Origin: Thereva unica | Taxonomy: Eukaryota > Arthropoda > Insecta > Diptera > Therevidae | Length of the DNA: 64,000 nucleotides | NCBI GenBank assembly: GCA_949987705.1 | Contig: OX465282.1 | Coordinates: forward strand, 93,298,070 to 93,362,069 | Direction: 5' to 3' | Part shown: positions 54,527 through 63,637 of the stretch, piece after piece | Layout: each line of letters starts with the position of its first letter | Numbering within the stretch: the first letter of the stretch is position 1 | The notes under the pieces: model-generated | Seen by the model: the letters and a program-made list of their open reading frames with translations, nothing else | Databases searched by the model: none | What the model was told of the DNA's origin: nothing | Position numbers and translations under genes: made by a program

Positions 54527-56432
54527 CAGGGCCGCGCCGACCCCCCACAGCGCCTGTGTGCGAAACCTATGAAGCGCCTCTTTTTTTCACGAATCTTAAT
54601 GTTTCAACTTATTTTTATTTCTTATTTGTTAATTTTGACCGAAATAAATGTTCTCTAGTTTTATATAATTAGATAATATCTTCCTAAATAGGTAAAACCA
54701 GTTCGTTTTCGGTTGCCAATTACTGCGAAAAATAAAACGCGAATTAAATTTTTACATACTTTATTTATGATGTTCTATCTAATCGTATACTATATATTAA
54801 TAACAAAATAACTGACTTTTTTCTAATTAATACTAATTTAACTATTACGTATGCTATGTTAAAAAAACAACAAGAGTCTAAAATGTCTAAGAATATAAAT
54901 GAACATATTTAAATTATATTATTTCCACTCTTCTAGCTTTTTTGTTTGCGAAATCTTTAATAGTTTCGTGTATGTCTATATGGTCTAATATGGCCTCCTC
55001 TATGGATATTGTTGCTAAATTTGTTAATCTTTCCTGGCTCATTGTTGAGCGCAGGTAATTTTTTAATAGTTTTAATTTATAAAAGGACCTTTCCGCGCTT
55101 GCTACAATAACTGGCATAGTTAGCAAAATTCGTAATGCTATTGTTATGTTAGGGCATACAGCTGTCAAATTGTTTAAATATATAAATTCGAGAATTTTCG
55201 CCACATCATTATTTAATTTTTTGAAAAAAAGACTGACATGACATAATTTCTTCACACAAATCATCGGCGTTAATGTCCAATGAATCATTTGCTGTAAGTT
55301 TTTCCTGCAAACGATGACAGCTAATTTTTAATTGACTATGTTCTTGGTCATCACTTAGTTTAAATAAAAAATTAAACACGTCATTATGATTATTCAATAA
55401 ATTAAATCTTTCGTCTACGGAGGATAAAGCTTGATCCAATATATATAAAAATACATTAATTTTAAAAGCGATTTTCGGATCATTTATAGTGTGGTCTTCG
55501 TGTTCATAATCAAAACTCTTTGGGGTCTTACGCACTCTTAGGGGTCTGGATCTGGAAGTTTCAAATTCAGCCTCGACATCTAATTTTTCGGCAATTTTCA
55601 TGGCATCATTTACAATTTCTTCAAAATTTGCGTCGGTTCTAATTTTCATCAAAAACTTCTTTAATTCCGTTAAAGCATCTAAAGCAACTTGCATATTCAT
55701 ATCGATGGACTGCAGAATTTTGCTCACAAAATTTACTTTTGTCAATATTATATGCCATATATTTAGTGAACAAATGAATGAAAAGGAGCATATTTTTTCT
55801 GCTAGACATTTAGCGTCATATTTTGCCTTCTGATCATATGATACACCATTTGATATTTCATATAATGCATCATAAGTTTCTGGTAAATTTGTAAACAGCG
55901 GTTTGATAGCATCTATTCTGCTTGACCATCTTGTTTCAGACAATGGTTTTAAGGTCAGATTTATGACATATTTTTTAATAAGCCCCACCTTTTGGTAGAG
56001 GACGAAAAATATTTATATAATTCTTGCACAATACTAAAAAATCCAGTCGTATGATGATTGAGATTGGCAGCGTCGTTTACTATCAAATTTAAACTATGGC
56101 TAGCGCACGGTACATAGAAAGCGCGGGGATTTAGATCCAGCAATCTTTTTTGAAGACCATTATTCTTACCGCGCATATTTGATCGATTATCATAGCTCTG
56201 TCCCCTTAAGTTGTTTATGTCCAAATTAATAATAAGCGCAATATTATGTTTCGTTGTTTACGAGGCATTTGGTGCGCCTATTATACCTACTTGCTACTTA
56301 CTTATCGATACTCCACTACAAAGAAATATGTTGTTGCGTAAGTGTAACAGAAATAATTTCGATAGCGGCGCCTCTATTGTCTTGGCGCCTGTGTGCGCCG
56401 CACACTTCGCACACAGGGGCGGCGCGGCCCTG
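54527..56432 (-). mobile_element. hAT element R
   Basis: 1,906 bp. The ends are CAGGGCCGCGCCG (54527-54539) and CGGCGCGGCCCTG (56420-56432), with perfect 8-bp duplications AACTATGT (54519-54526 and 56433-56440). A GCCTGTGTGCG motif repeats inside both ends. It contains most of the C-terminal two thirds of a transposase on the minus strand, so it derives from an autonomous hAT by N-terminal deletion. Confidence 0.95.
54914..56224 (-). pseudogene. hAT transposase, ZMYM1/DUF4371-like, decayed
   Basis: Three overlapping minus-strand frames. 56,224-55,961 has LRGQSYDNRSNMRGKNNGLQ and FYVPCASHSLNLIVNDAA, the DUF4371-type core with a catalytic Asp in GQSYD. 55,988-55,209 has KPLSETRWSSRIDAIKPL. 55,288-54,914 has the C-terminal hAT dimerisation region (ITIALRILLTMPVIVASAER, SFYKLKLLKNYLRSTMSQER). 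Two frameshifts are needed to join them, and the N-terminal zinc finger and first catalytic Asp are missing. Confidence 0.85.
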
Positions 56433-56688
56433 AACTATGTATATGTCTGTTTAAATTTGAATTTAATCACTTCTATTATATCAATCACTGCACGCACCAA
56501 CGTACGCATATATCTGTCTCCAGCTTAAGCATCTTTTGCCCGTGCTGCGCTTAAGCGTCCTTCGCTCGTGCAGGGCCATATCCAACGATGCGGCGTGCGT
56601 GATGACGAAAATTATACCCATAGAGATACTGGCGAAAGAAGGCATGCATCGCTATGATCCAGAGACCAGAATATGTTAGAGGGGCGAC
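56433..56688. other. Short spacer between hAT R and element S
   Basis: No gene seen. It ends with GCGAC (56684-56688), which should be the target duplication of S if its other side is intact beyond this window. Confidence 0.4.
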
Positions 56689-56723
56689 TGTTTTTGTATC
56701 AAAAAAACTCAGAAAATAAAGAA

Positions 56724-56741
56724 ATCCGGCTCGAAGGACCA
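56724..56741 (-). repeat. tRNA-Tyr primer-site copy inside the 3' LTR of S
   Basis: ATCCGGCTCGAAGGACCA (plus strand), preceded by GAA, as in the tRNA-Tyr 3' end with CCA. It lies 35 bases inside the LTR border instead of outside it. The same segment occurs twice in the other LTR copy (63021-63038 and 63077-63094). Confidence 0.85.
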
Positions 56742-57472
56742 TATGTTTTTTTGTTCAAAGAAAAAAAACTACTTTAAAACAAATGAAAATTATTTGACAC
56801 CATTTGGCCTCTAGTTACAGCACACACTGATAAAAAGGAACAAAGAGTAAAGTTCACTTTATAATTATAATTCACTTTTATTTGACTAATTCAATTTTAG
56901 GTTTTAGATACACAATTCAAAATAACAATATATAATTCATCAATATAATTCACTGAATCAATGTCATTAAATTTTTACTTTTAAGAGCTTTGCAGTTATT
57001 AAGGAAAATAATAAAATTATAAGAAGGGTTAGTTTATAAGATTGAATTAAAGTTTACTGTATTCACTCGATGTGAACATCCACTCAAAAAAATATATATA
57101 TTATTAATCACCCTCATCAACGATGTTAGCTAAAATAAACAATCCACTTAATCACCTCAACAACGATGGAAACTAAAATATCAGATTAATTAAATTCCTC
57201 ATCCACGTTGATCACTAAAATCACTTCAATTTCAAAGCAGAGAAACAAGTTAAAATATTATTGTAACGAATCAAGGAAATCGTAAAAAAAATCGTTCACC
57301 ATATCAAATATTATTTATTTAAAGAATAAAAGGAAAATTATGAAATATGAATATTGTATTGTGGTAATTAAGTACTCACCTGACCTTGAAAGTTGGCCTT
57401 GAATTTTAATTTGGTTGCGGACAAAGGGATTGTTAAAATCAAGGTCAAGGGAAAGAGGAATTAGAAATTACT

Positions 57473-57818
57473 GTTCATAGTCTGTTCCCATGAACAAGGA
57501 AAAGGAATGTTGTTAATATTAATTCTCGGTCTATTCCCGAGAATTAAGGAAAAAATTAGTAATAATAGTAGTTCTCGGTCTATTCCCGAGAACTAAGGAA
57601 GATTAGTAAATAGTTGTAGTTCTCGGTCTGTTCCCGAGAACTAAGGAAGATTAGTAATAGTTCTCGGTCTATTCCCGAGAACTAAGAGAAAAAATATTAG
57701 TAATAGTAGTTCTCGGTCTATTCCCGAGAACTAAGAAAAATTAGGAATAATAGTTCTCGGTCTATTCCCGAGAACAAAGGAAAAATTTAGGAATAGTTCT
57801 TGGTCTATTCCCAAGAAC
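57473..57818. repeat. Eight tandem hairpins in the LTR of S
   Basis: Eight copies of a 23-25-nt palindrome, GTTCTCGG-TCTATTC-CCGAGAAC, at 57473, 57521, 57571, 57619, 57660, 57709, 57753 and 57796, spaced 41-50 bp apart. Variant copies keep pairing: AATTCTCGG with CCGAGAATT (57521), GTTCTTGG with CCAAGAAC (57796), and GTTCAT with ATGAAC (57473). Paired changes in both arms indicate that the hairpin, or the dyad as a protein site, is maintained. Confidence 0.9.
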
Positions 57819-58425
57819 TTTAAAATGGAGGAAGGAAATATAAAATTGAGGCCAACTTACCCTCGAGGCGCTCGGTATCCAAAGAGAGGAAGATTCATGG
57901 GTGCAACGATTTTTGTTAACTCACTTGAATTCGATTCAAGTGGGGATAGAAATATATAACGGGATGACTGAAGTGATTTTTGTTTGAATAATGCAAGTGG
58001 GAATGAAAATTTTAATTGTGCATGTGTTGAGGTGAGAAGTGTTACCAGAGTATATTTATTCGAGTGAATGTATGAATTTTTGAGTGAATGTTCTTAAGAA
58101 AAAATTTGGGTTCTTAAAGTTAAATTAGTATTAATGATAATGATGTTAAATGATGCTACTCAATGTCCATGTGATCCAAAGATGATGTAAATTGTTGATA
58201 AGTTCTTGATGTTCCCTTGTTAGAGCTGAATGACCGTGATTGTTGCTACATATGTATGTAATTGCCCAGGAGTGTATGTAATTGCATCTGGTTTCCTAAT
58301 GCGGCTTTATTTTTCTGAAATAAAAAGTATTAACGTGCCCTAAGGTGATATGGTGAACGAAGAAGGAAAAGAAAACATGAAAGATAAACTAGGGAGATTT
58401 ATATTATGTTGTGAAGAATTGAACA

Positions 58426-58439
58426 TACTCCCCCCCGTT
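58426..58439 (-). other. Polypurine tract of element S
   Basis: Minus strand AACGGGGGGGAGTA directly before TGTTCAATTC, the LTR start. It defines the LTR border at 58,425. Confidence 0.75.
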
Positions 58440-58817
58440 GAAACACTTGGAGTGTTTTAATATGACACTTTGACCTGGAGGAGTTGAAAGCAATCAAGAG
58501 TTAAAGAAAAGAGGTTGAAAGAAATAAGAGTTTTTTTTTTTTTTTTTTTTTTTAAATATCGATGATGAGTTAGTTTAGAGAGAGGAAGTTCTTTTGTAAA
58601 TTTTACACAAAGAAACGAGAGCAAGGTTTAAATATTTTAATGGTTGTGATTAAATTTTAATTCAATTTTGGAGGCATTCATATCGACTGGAAATAGACAA
58701 ACTTTAAGTACTGGTATTTATTGACTGGGTAGAATATTGTTAGAAAAGTTAGAACATGAGGGTTATTTTGAAGAATAAATAAAATACGAAGAAACATTTG
58801 ATTTTGGGTTTTCTATG
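58440..58817 (-). other. Short noncoding stretch between the S frame and its 3' LTR
   Basis: About 380 bp, including a run of about 25 T (58530-58553). No polymerase remnant is recognisable, which argues that pol was lost long ago or never belonged to this lineage. Confidence 0.6.
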
Positions 58818-61505
58818 CTACGTTGGACATCGTTCCTTGCATTGAGACGCTTGTGATGTTTTAACTGCTAACTGTTTGTCCGCTGCAGTTGAGTACTTTA
58901 AAATGTCCTTGTGTCTTGTTGTAGGTAAAATATTATTTGTAAAATTTAATGAGTTAACATTGATTAAAGAATTACTTGTGTAGCAAATTGGCTTAGACGA
59001 ACTAATAAAAACATTACAATTATTAGGAGATGAAATTATTTTTAATTTAGGTAGGGATTCTGTAGATGTAATCGGCAAGAAATCTGTTTTCAAATCTGCA
59101 TTTGTTTTATTTGATAACTTAGTTTTGCCGTTAATTTTATTGCTGAATTTTGTACGTGTAACATTTTTCGAGGACGAGATAGTCTTCTTATCAGCTGTTA
59201 AAGGTATAGATAAGGGTTTATTAAGCCTAGTGGTTGAAACATTTTTAGAATCTGTCACTGGTAGTGGCTTGGGAATGTGCGTGCACACAGGAGCTGTTGA
59301 TCGTGATGAAGGCGATCCATTTAAGTATGGTTGATACGTTTGGGAGAAACCCTTGAAATTAGGTGGACCAAAATTAGTTAGTGTGGTTGTGATTGAATTT
59401 TGGTGTTTAGTGGTAATGGGATTAGTGGAACAATTTTGAATAAAGTTATGAGACTGTTTTCGATTTTCTTTAGAGGATCTTGAAACAAAACTTGAAAAGC
59501 AATTTGCAGGGAATGTGTTTAGGGCAGATAAATATGAAGATTGCTCTGGTTTTGGAAGTGGGGATATAGCTTCAGGAATTGCTGATTGTATGGTAGATTT
59601 TTCACTTCTTGAATTTATTGGTCCGAATAAAAGCCAACCAAGTAAGGTATTTTGAGCTGTAGGAGTACCTTTAGGGCCTTTAATTAGGCCATCTAAGATC
59701 AAATCTGAATACACATCGGCTCCAAGTAGTAAGTCAATTTGTCCAGGCAGATAGTATTGGGGGTCAGCAAGATTAAGATTAGTTAAATGAATCCAACCAT
59801 CTCTCGGAAGTGGAGACGGTGGTAAGAAATTTGTGATTGAAGGAACAACTAGGGCCGTCACAGAAACTTGCTCTTGAGTTGTAAGATTTCTAGGCTGAAA
59901 AGAAAATTCTATTTGTTTATGAGCTTGGGTAATTGGCCTTTCACATACTCCATTGATTGTTACTGAAGCAGGGGAGCCTTTCAGTTGAAGTTGTCTCGCT
60001 GTTCTTTCAGTAACAAAAGAAACTTGTGACCCCGGGTCAACGAGAGCTCGTAGAGTCACAACACCTGTTTTGGTTGGAACATTTAGCCAGGCAGTGGAAA
60101 GAAGGGTTTTAGAGAAACTATTTTTCTCCTTAGTACAGCAGAACGATTGTGTAGAGAGCAATACCGTAGTTTCGGCATTATTAGATAAATTGTGCTCACT
60201 ATTCAAGTTGGGAGCTGATGTCCTTGTAGAAGTACTTTGACTATTAAAATTTTGTATCTCATTGGAAATTGAATCTTGTGAAAGAGTTCTGTGTAATAAG
60301 GTATGATGAGGTTTACCGCATTTTCTGCATCTAAACTTACTACAGCAATTTAAAGTGGAGTGAGAATTTGAAAGACATTTAAAACATAACTTGTTTGATT
60401 TAACAATGTCATATTTCTGTTGATGAGGGAGGCTTGAAAATTTAGAACATTCGGATATTGTATGAGATTCTTTACAGCAAATGCAGGTACCGGTCGTCGA
60501 GGATGAAGCAAAGTGTGTAAGGAATTTAGGAGTTGATCCACTATAAGGGCGTTGTTGAGTGTTAATTTTGTGTTCTGAAATAGATTCAAGCATGCGGAAA
60601 CGCTTCTCGAGAAATTGCTTAAGTCTTTCGAACGTTGGAAGTGTGGATTCCCCATTTAGTTCTGTTTCCCACATCCGATGAGATTCAGAAGGAAGTTTTT
60701 GAACAATAAGATAAATGAGAAAGGGATCCCAATAAGAAGTGTTAACACCTAAAGCCTCCAACTCGCACAAACACTCGTTAGACCTATCCAATAAGGATTT
60801 AATAGAGTTCACCGATTCACTAGATACTTGTTTAAGATTGAATAAATTTTTAAGTTGAGAATTAACTAGAACCCTGTTGTTATTGTATCTGTGGAGTAAT
60901 GTTGACCATGCCCTTTCATAGTTAACATCTGTTATTTGAAATTGTCGGAGGAGATGCTCAGCTTCGCCAGATAACACGGACTTTAAATAATGCAATTTTT
61001 GTGCTTTGGAAAGTGAGGGATTTTGGTGGACCAATGAGTTAAATAGATCGTGGAAGGAACGCCATGATTCATAAGAACTTGAGAAAGAGGGAAGTGAAAT
61101 TTTTGGAAGTCGCAGTAGCTGTGTTGACATTGATGATGAATTTAAGCGCGTCGACTCATGCGGTGAAGGGCTTGGTGGGGGTGTTTGTTCCTCAAATTTA
61201 CTTAGGGCAGTTCTTATTCCACCTATAAACTCAAAATACTTATCTTCAAGATTTAAATATGTATCATTAACAAAGTAATCACAAGTGGGTTTATCAACTA
61301 AGTTTGCAAACAGTAATTCAAGCTGAATATGATTCTGTTCTATTCGCGACCATTGTTCTCGAAATTTAGTGATCCGTTCGGATATGTATTCCTTGGTTCT
61401 TTTGACAAGAGCAGTCTTCTTATAGTTGGAGATGGCTTTGTTCAAAAGATCAATGTGCACCTTTTGCAATTTTAAGGCTTCATGAAAAGAGGTTTCTGTA
61501 GCCAT
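58818..61505 (-). CDS. gag: BEL/Pao Gag-protease protein without polymerase
   Basis: 895 codons on the minus strand, uninterrupted. The N-terminal helical region (1-110) is followed by a BEL Gag core resembling DUF1759 (LPKISLPSFSSSYESWRSFH near residue 133; KLHYLKSVLSGEAEHLLRQF; VQKLPSESHRMWE). Zinc knuckles are CICCKESHTISEC and CFKCLSNSHSTLNC with CRKCGKPHH. An aspartic protease domain has ALVDPGSQVSFV near residue 490, then LLGADVY and NTLLGWLLFGPI. In other BEL proteins the RT follows that point. Here the last 240 or so residues are Ser/Thr/Asn/Lys-rich low-complexity sequence ending in a stop. The likely role is particle assembly and self-processing; reverse transcription and integration would need enzymes in trans. 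Confidence 0.85.
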   Translation of the reverse strand: MATETSFHEALKLQKVHIDLLNKAISNYKKTALVKRTKEYISERITKFREQWSRIEQNHIQLELLFANLVDKPTCDYFVNDTYLNLEDKYFEFIGGIRTALSKFEEQTPPPSPSPHESTRLNSSSMSTQLLRLPKISLPSFSSSYESWRSFHDLFNSLVHQNPSLSKAQKLHYLKSVLSGEAEHLLRQFQITDVNYERAWSTLLHRYNNNRVLVNSQLKNLFNLKQVSSESVNSIKSLLDRSNECLCELEALGVNTSYWDPFLIYLIVQKLPSESHRMWETELNGESTLPTFERLKQFLEKRFRMLESISEHKINTQQRPYSGSTPKFLTHFASSSTTGTCICCKESHTISECSKFSSLPHQQKYDIVKSNKLCFKCLSNSHSTLNCCSKFRCRKCGKPHHTLLHRTLSQDSISNEIQNFNSQSTSTRTSAPNLNSEHNLSNNAETTVLLSTQSFCCTKEKNSFSKTLLSTAWLNVPTKTGVVTLRALVDPGSQVSFVTERTARQLQLKGSPASVTINGVCERPITQAHKQIEFSFQPRNLTTQEQVSVTALVVPSITNFLPPSPLPRDGWIHLTNLNLADPQYYLPGQIDLLLGADVYSDLILDGLIKGPKGTPTAQNTLLGWLLFGPINSRSEKSTIQSAIPEAISPLPKPEQSSYLSALNTFPANCFSSFVSRSSKENRKQSHNFIQNCSTNPITTKHQNSITTTLTNFGPPNFKGFSQTYQPYLNGSPSSRSTAPVCTHIPKPLPVTDSKNVSTTRLNKPLSIPLTADKKTISSSKNVTRTKFSNKINGKTKLSNKTNADLKTDFLPITSTESLPKLKIISSPNNCNVFISSSKPICYTSNSLINVNSLNFTNNILPTTRHKDILKYSTAADKQLAVKTSQASQCKERCPT

Positions 61506-62966
61506 ATTGACTAGTCAATCACAAACCTTGTAAAATAACTTTGAACTGATGTATCACGAATGTATCACTTGCACTTGATCACAGTTAGGGCGTTATCCCC
61601 TGAAATAAATAAATCGAGAACTAAGCTTTAGTAAATTGGGCGTATCTGTAAGAACTAAACTCTTTTAAACATGATGTGGAAGAAATTGATATAGGTGAGA
61701 GACTCACCTCGAGAGTGTAATAAATTGGGTTGGTATGAAAACCTTCCAATTGATTTGATTTGAAATGAGGGGATTGCCTCAGAAAATAATATAGTTGAGG
61801 ACTAGGCTCATGTAAATGTAGCTTGGTGCTTAAGACCTTGCAACAGGTGAGGGACTTGCCTCGAGATTGTAATAAATTGGGTTGGTATGAAAACCTTCCA
61901 ATTGATTCAAAGTCAGGAAACTAGGCTCGAGTTCAGTATGAACCTTGCAATTGATTGAAAAGAGGGACTTTGCCTCGGGAAATTAATATTTTTGAGAACT
62001 AAGCTCGAATAATTGTTCGGTATGAAAACCTTACAATTGTTTGAAGTGAGGGTTGCACCTCGGGAAATTAATATTTGAGGACTAGGCTCTAATAATTGTT
62101 CGGTATGAAAACCTTACAATTGATTGAAGTGAGGGCTGTGCCTCGGGAAAATAATATATTTGAGGACTAGGCTCGAATAATTGTTCGGTATGAAAACCTT
62201 ACAATTGATTGAAGTGAGGGCTGTGCCTCGGGAAAATAATATATTTGAGGACTAGGCTCGAATAATTGTTCGGTATGAAAACCTTACAATTGATTGAAGT
62301 GAGGGCTGTGCCTCGGGAAAATAATATATTTGAGGACTAGGCTCGAATAATTGTTCGGTATGAAAACCTTACAATTGTTTGAAGTGAGGGCTGTGCCTCG
62401 GGAAAATAATATATTTGAGGACTAGGCTCGAATAATTGTTCGGTATGAAAACCTTACAATTGATTGAAGTGAGGGCTGTGCCTCGGGAAAATAATATATT
62501 TGAGGACTAGGCTCGAATGTTCGGTAATAAAATGCAAGAACTAGGTTCATATAAAAATAGCTTGGTTTGTAAGACCCTGCTATGGGTGAGGGGCTTGCCT
62601 CGAGAAAATTAAATTAATTTTTGAAACTAAACTCAAGAAACATGTCAATAATAAAATGTAAAACTAGGCTCATGTAAAAATAACCTGGCGTGTAAGACCT
62701 TGCTATGGGTGAGGGGCTTGCCTCAAGAAATTATAAGTTTTAAGACCAGGCTCGAAATAAAAATAGCTTGGTATGTAAGACCATGCTATAGGTGAGGGAC
62801 TTGCCTCGAAAATAATAAATTGAAACACTGGTCTTAAAAATAGAAAGTCACTGAGCACTAGGTTCACACGAATGGTTGACACTAATATTCTTCGAATGGT
62901 TGCATGAGTTTAGGAACTTTACTTCCACTGAAACTTTTAAACAATATGCACTGCACTTAGAAGCAC
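61506..62966 (-). repeat. Leader of S with about 85-bp tandem repeats
   Basis: Between the primer site and gag. The unit includes TGTTCGGTATGAAAACCTTA, CAATTGATTGAAGTGAGGGC, TGTGCCTCGGGAAAATAATA and TTTGAGGACTAGGCTCGAAT. About six close copies occupy 61,990-62,520, and more diverged copies (GGTGAGGGACTTGCCTCGAG, GACTAGGCTC) extend on both sides. The repeats would be transcribed as untranslated RNA ahead of gag. Packaging, dimerisation or spacing roles are possible but not shown. Confidence 0.85.
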
Positions 62967-62984
62967 ATCCGGCTCGAAGGAAAA
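62967..62984 (-). other. Diverged tRNA-Tyr primer site of S
   Basis: The plus strand reads ATCCGGCTCGAAGGAAAA; the last bases (normally CCA) are changed. It sits two bases inside the LTR border at 62,987. The expected complement of CCA is therefore lost in the functional position while perfect copies lie within the LTR. Confidence 0.7.
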
Positions 62985-62986
62985 TA

Positions 62987-63637
62987 TGTTTTTGTATCAA
63001 AAAAACTCAGAAAATAAAGAAATCCGGCTCGAAGGACCATATGTTTTTTTATCAAAAAAACTCAGAAAATAAAGAAATCCGGCTCGAAGGACCATATGTT
63101 TTTTTGTTCAAAGAAAAAAAACTACTTTAAAACAAATGAAAATTATTTGACACCATTTGGCCTCTAGTTACAGCACACACTGATAAAAAGGAACAAAGAG
63201 TAAAGTTCACTTTATAATTATAATTCACTTTTATTTGACTAATTCAATTTTAGGTTTTAGATACACAATTCAAAATAACAATATATAATTCATCAATATA
63301 ATTCACTGAATCAATGTCATTAAATTTTTACTTTTAAGAGCTTTGCAGTTATTAAGGAAAATAATAAAATTATAAGAAGGGTTAGTTTATAAGATTGAAT
63401 TAAAGTTTACTGTATTCACTCGATGTGAACATCCACTCAAAAAAATATATATATTATTAATCACCCTCATCAACGATGTTAGCTAAAATAAACAATCCAC
63501 TTAATCACCTCAACAACGATGGAAACTAAAATATCAGATTAATTAAATTCCTCATCCACGTTGATCACTAAAATCACTTCAATTTCAAAGCAGAGAAACA
63601 AGTTAAAATATTATTGTAACGAATCAAGGAAATCGTA
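62987..63637 (-). repeat. 5' LTR of element S, interrupted or truncated
   Basis: Begins (plus strand) TGTTTTTGTATC like the 3' LTR but has two 56-bp units containing the tRNA-Tyr sequence (63021-63038, 63077-63094), where the 3' LTR has one. From about 63,086 it matches 56,733-57,282 without visible difference, then stops at 63,637 (AATCGTAAAA) and joins unrelated sequence. The remaining 1.1 kb of LTR is absent or lies beyond the window. Confidence 0.8.

Larger units (their letters stand above)
56689..58425 (-). repeat. 3' LTR of element S, 1,737 bp
   Basis: Minus strand TGTTCAATTCTTCACAACAT ... GATACAAAAACA; borders are set by the polypurine tract on one side and by the matching copy at 62987 on the other. 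It contains one embedded tRNA-Tyr primer-site copy (56724-56741) and the eight-hairpin array (57473-57818). It is very long for a BEL LTR. Confidence 0.8.
56689..63637 (-). mobile_element. BEL/Pao-like Gag-protease-only retrotransposon S
   Basis: Minus-strand order: 5' LTR (only 62987-63637 is present before unrelated sequence), diverged tRNA-Tyr primer site (62984-62967), a 1.5-kb leader with tandem repeats, an 895-codon gag-protease frame, polypurine tract (AACGGGGGGGAGTA), and a full 1,737-bp 3' LTR (56689-58425). No RT, RNase H or integrase is present between gag and the tract. The 550 bp or so of LTR sequence shared past the repeat zone look identical, so insertion is recent. S appears to be a non-autonomous element moved by enzymes from another BEL element. 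Confidence 0.8.

Noticed and set aside
57473..57818. CRISPR-like array (short palindromic repeats with spacers)
   Set aside because: Eukaryotic LTR context, near-identical AT-rich spacers, no cas genes.
61990..62520. Satellite DNA
   Set aside because: The array lies exactly between primer site and gag of element S, so it is part of the element leader.
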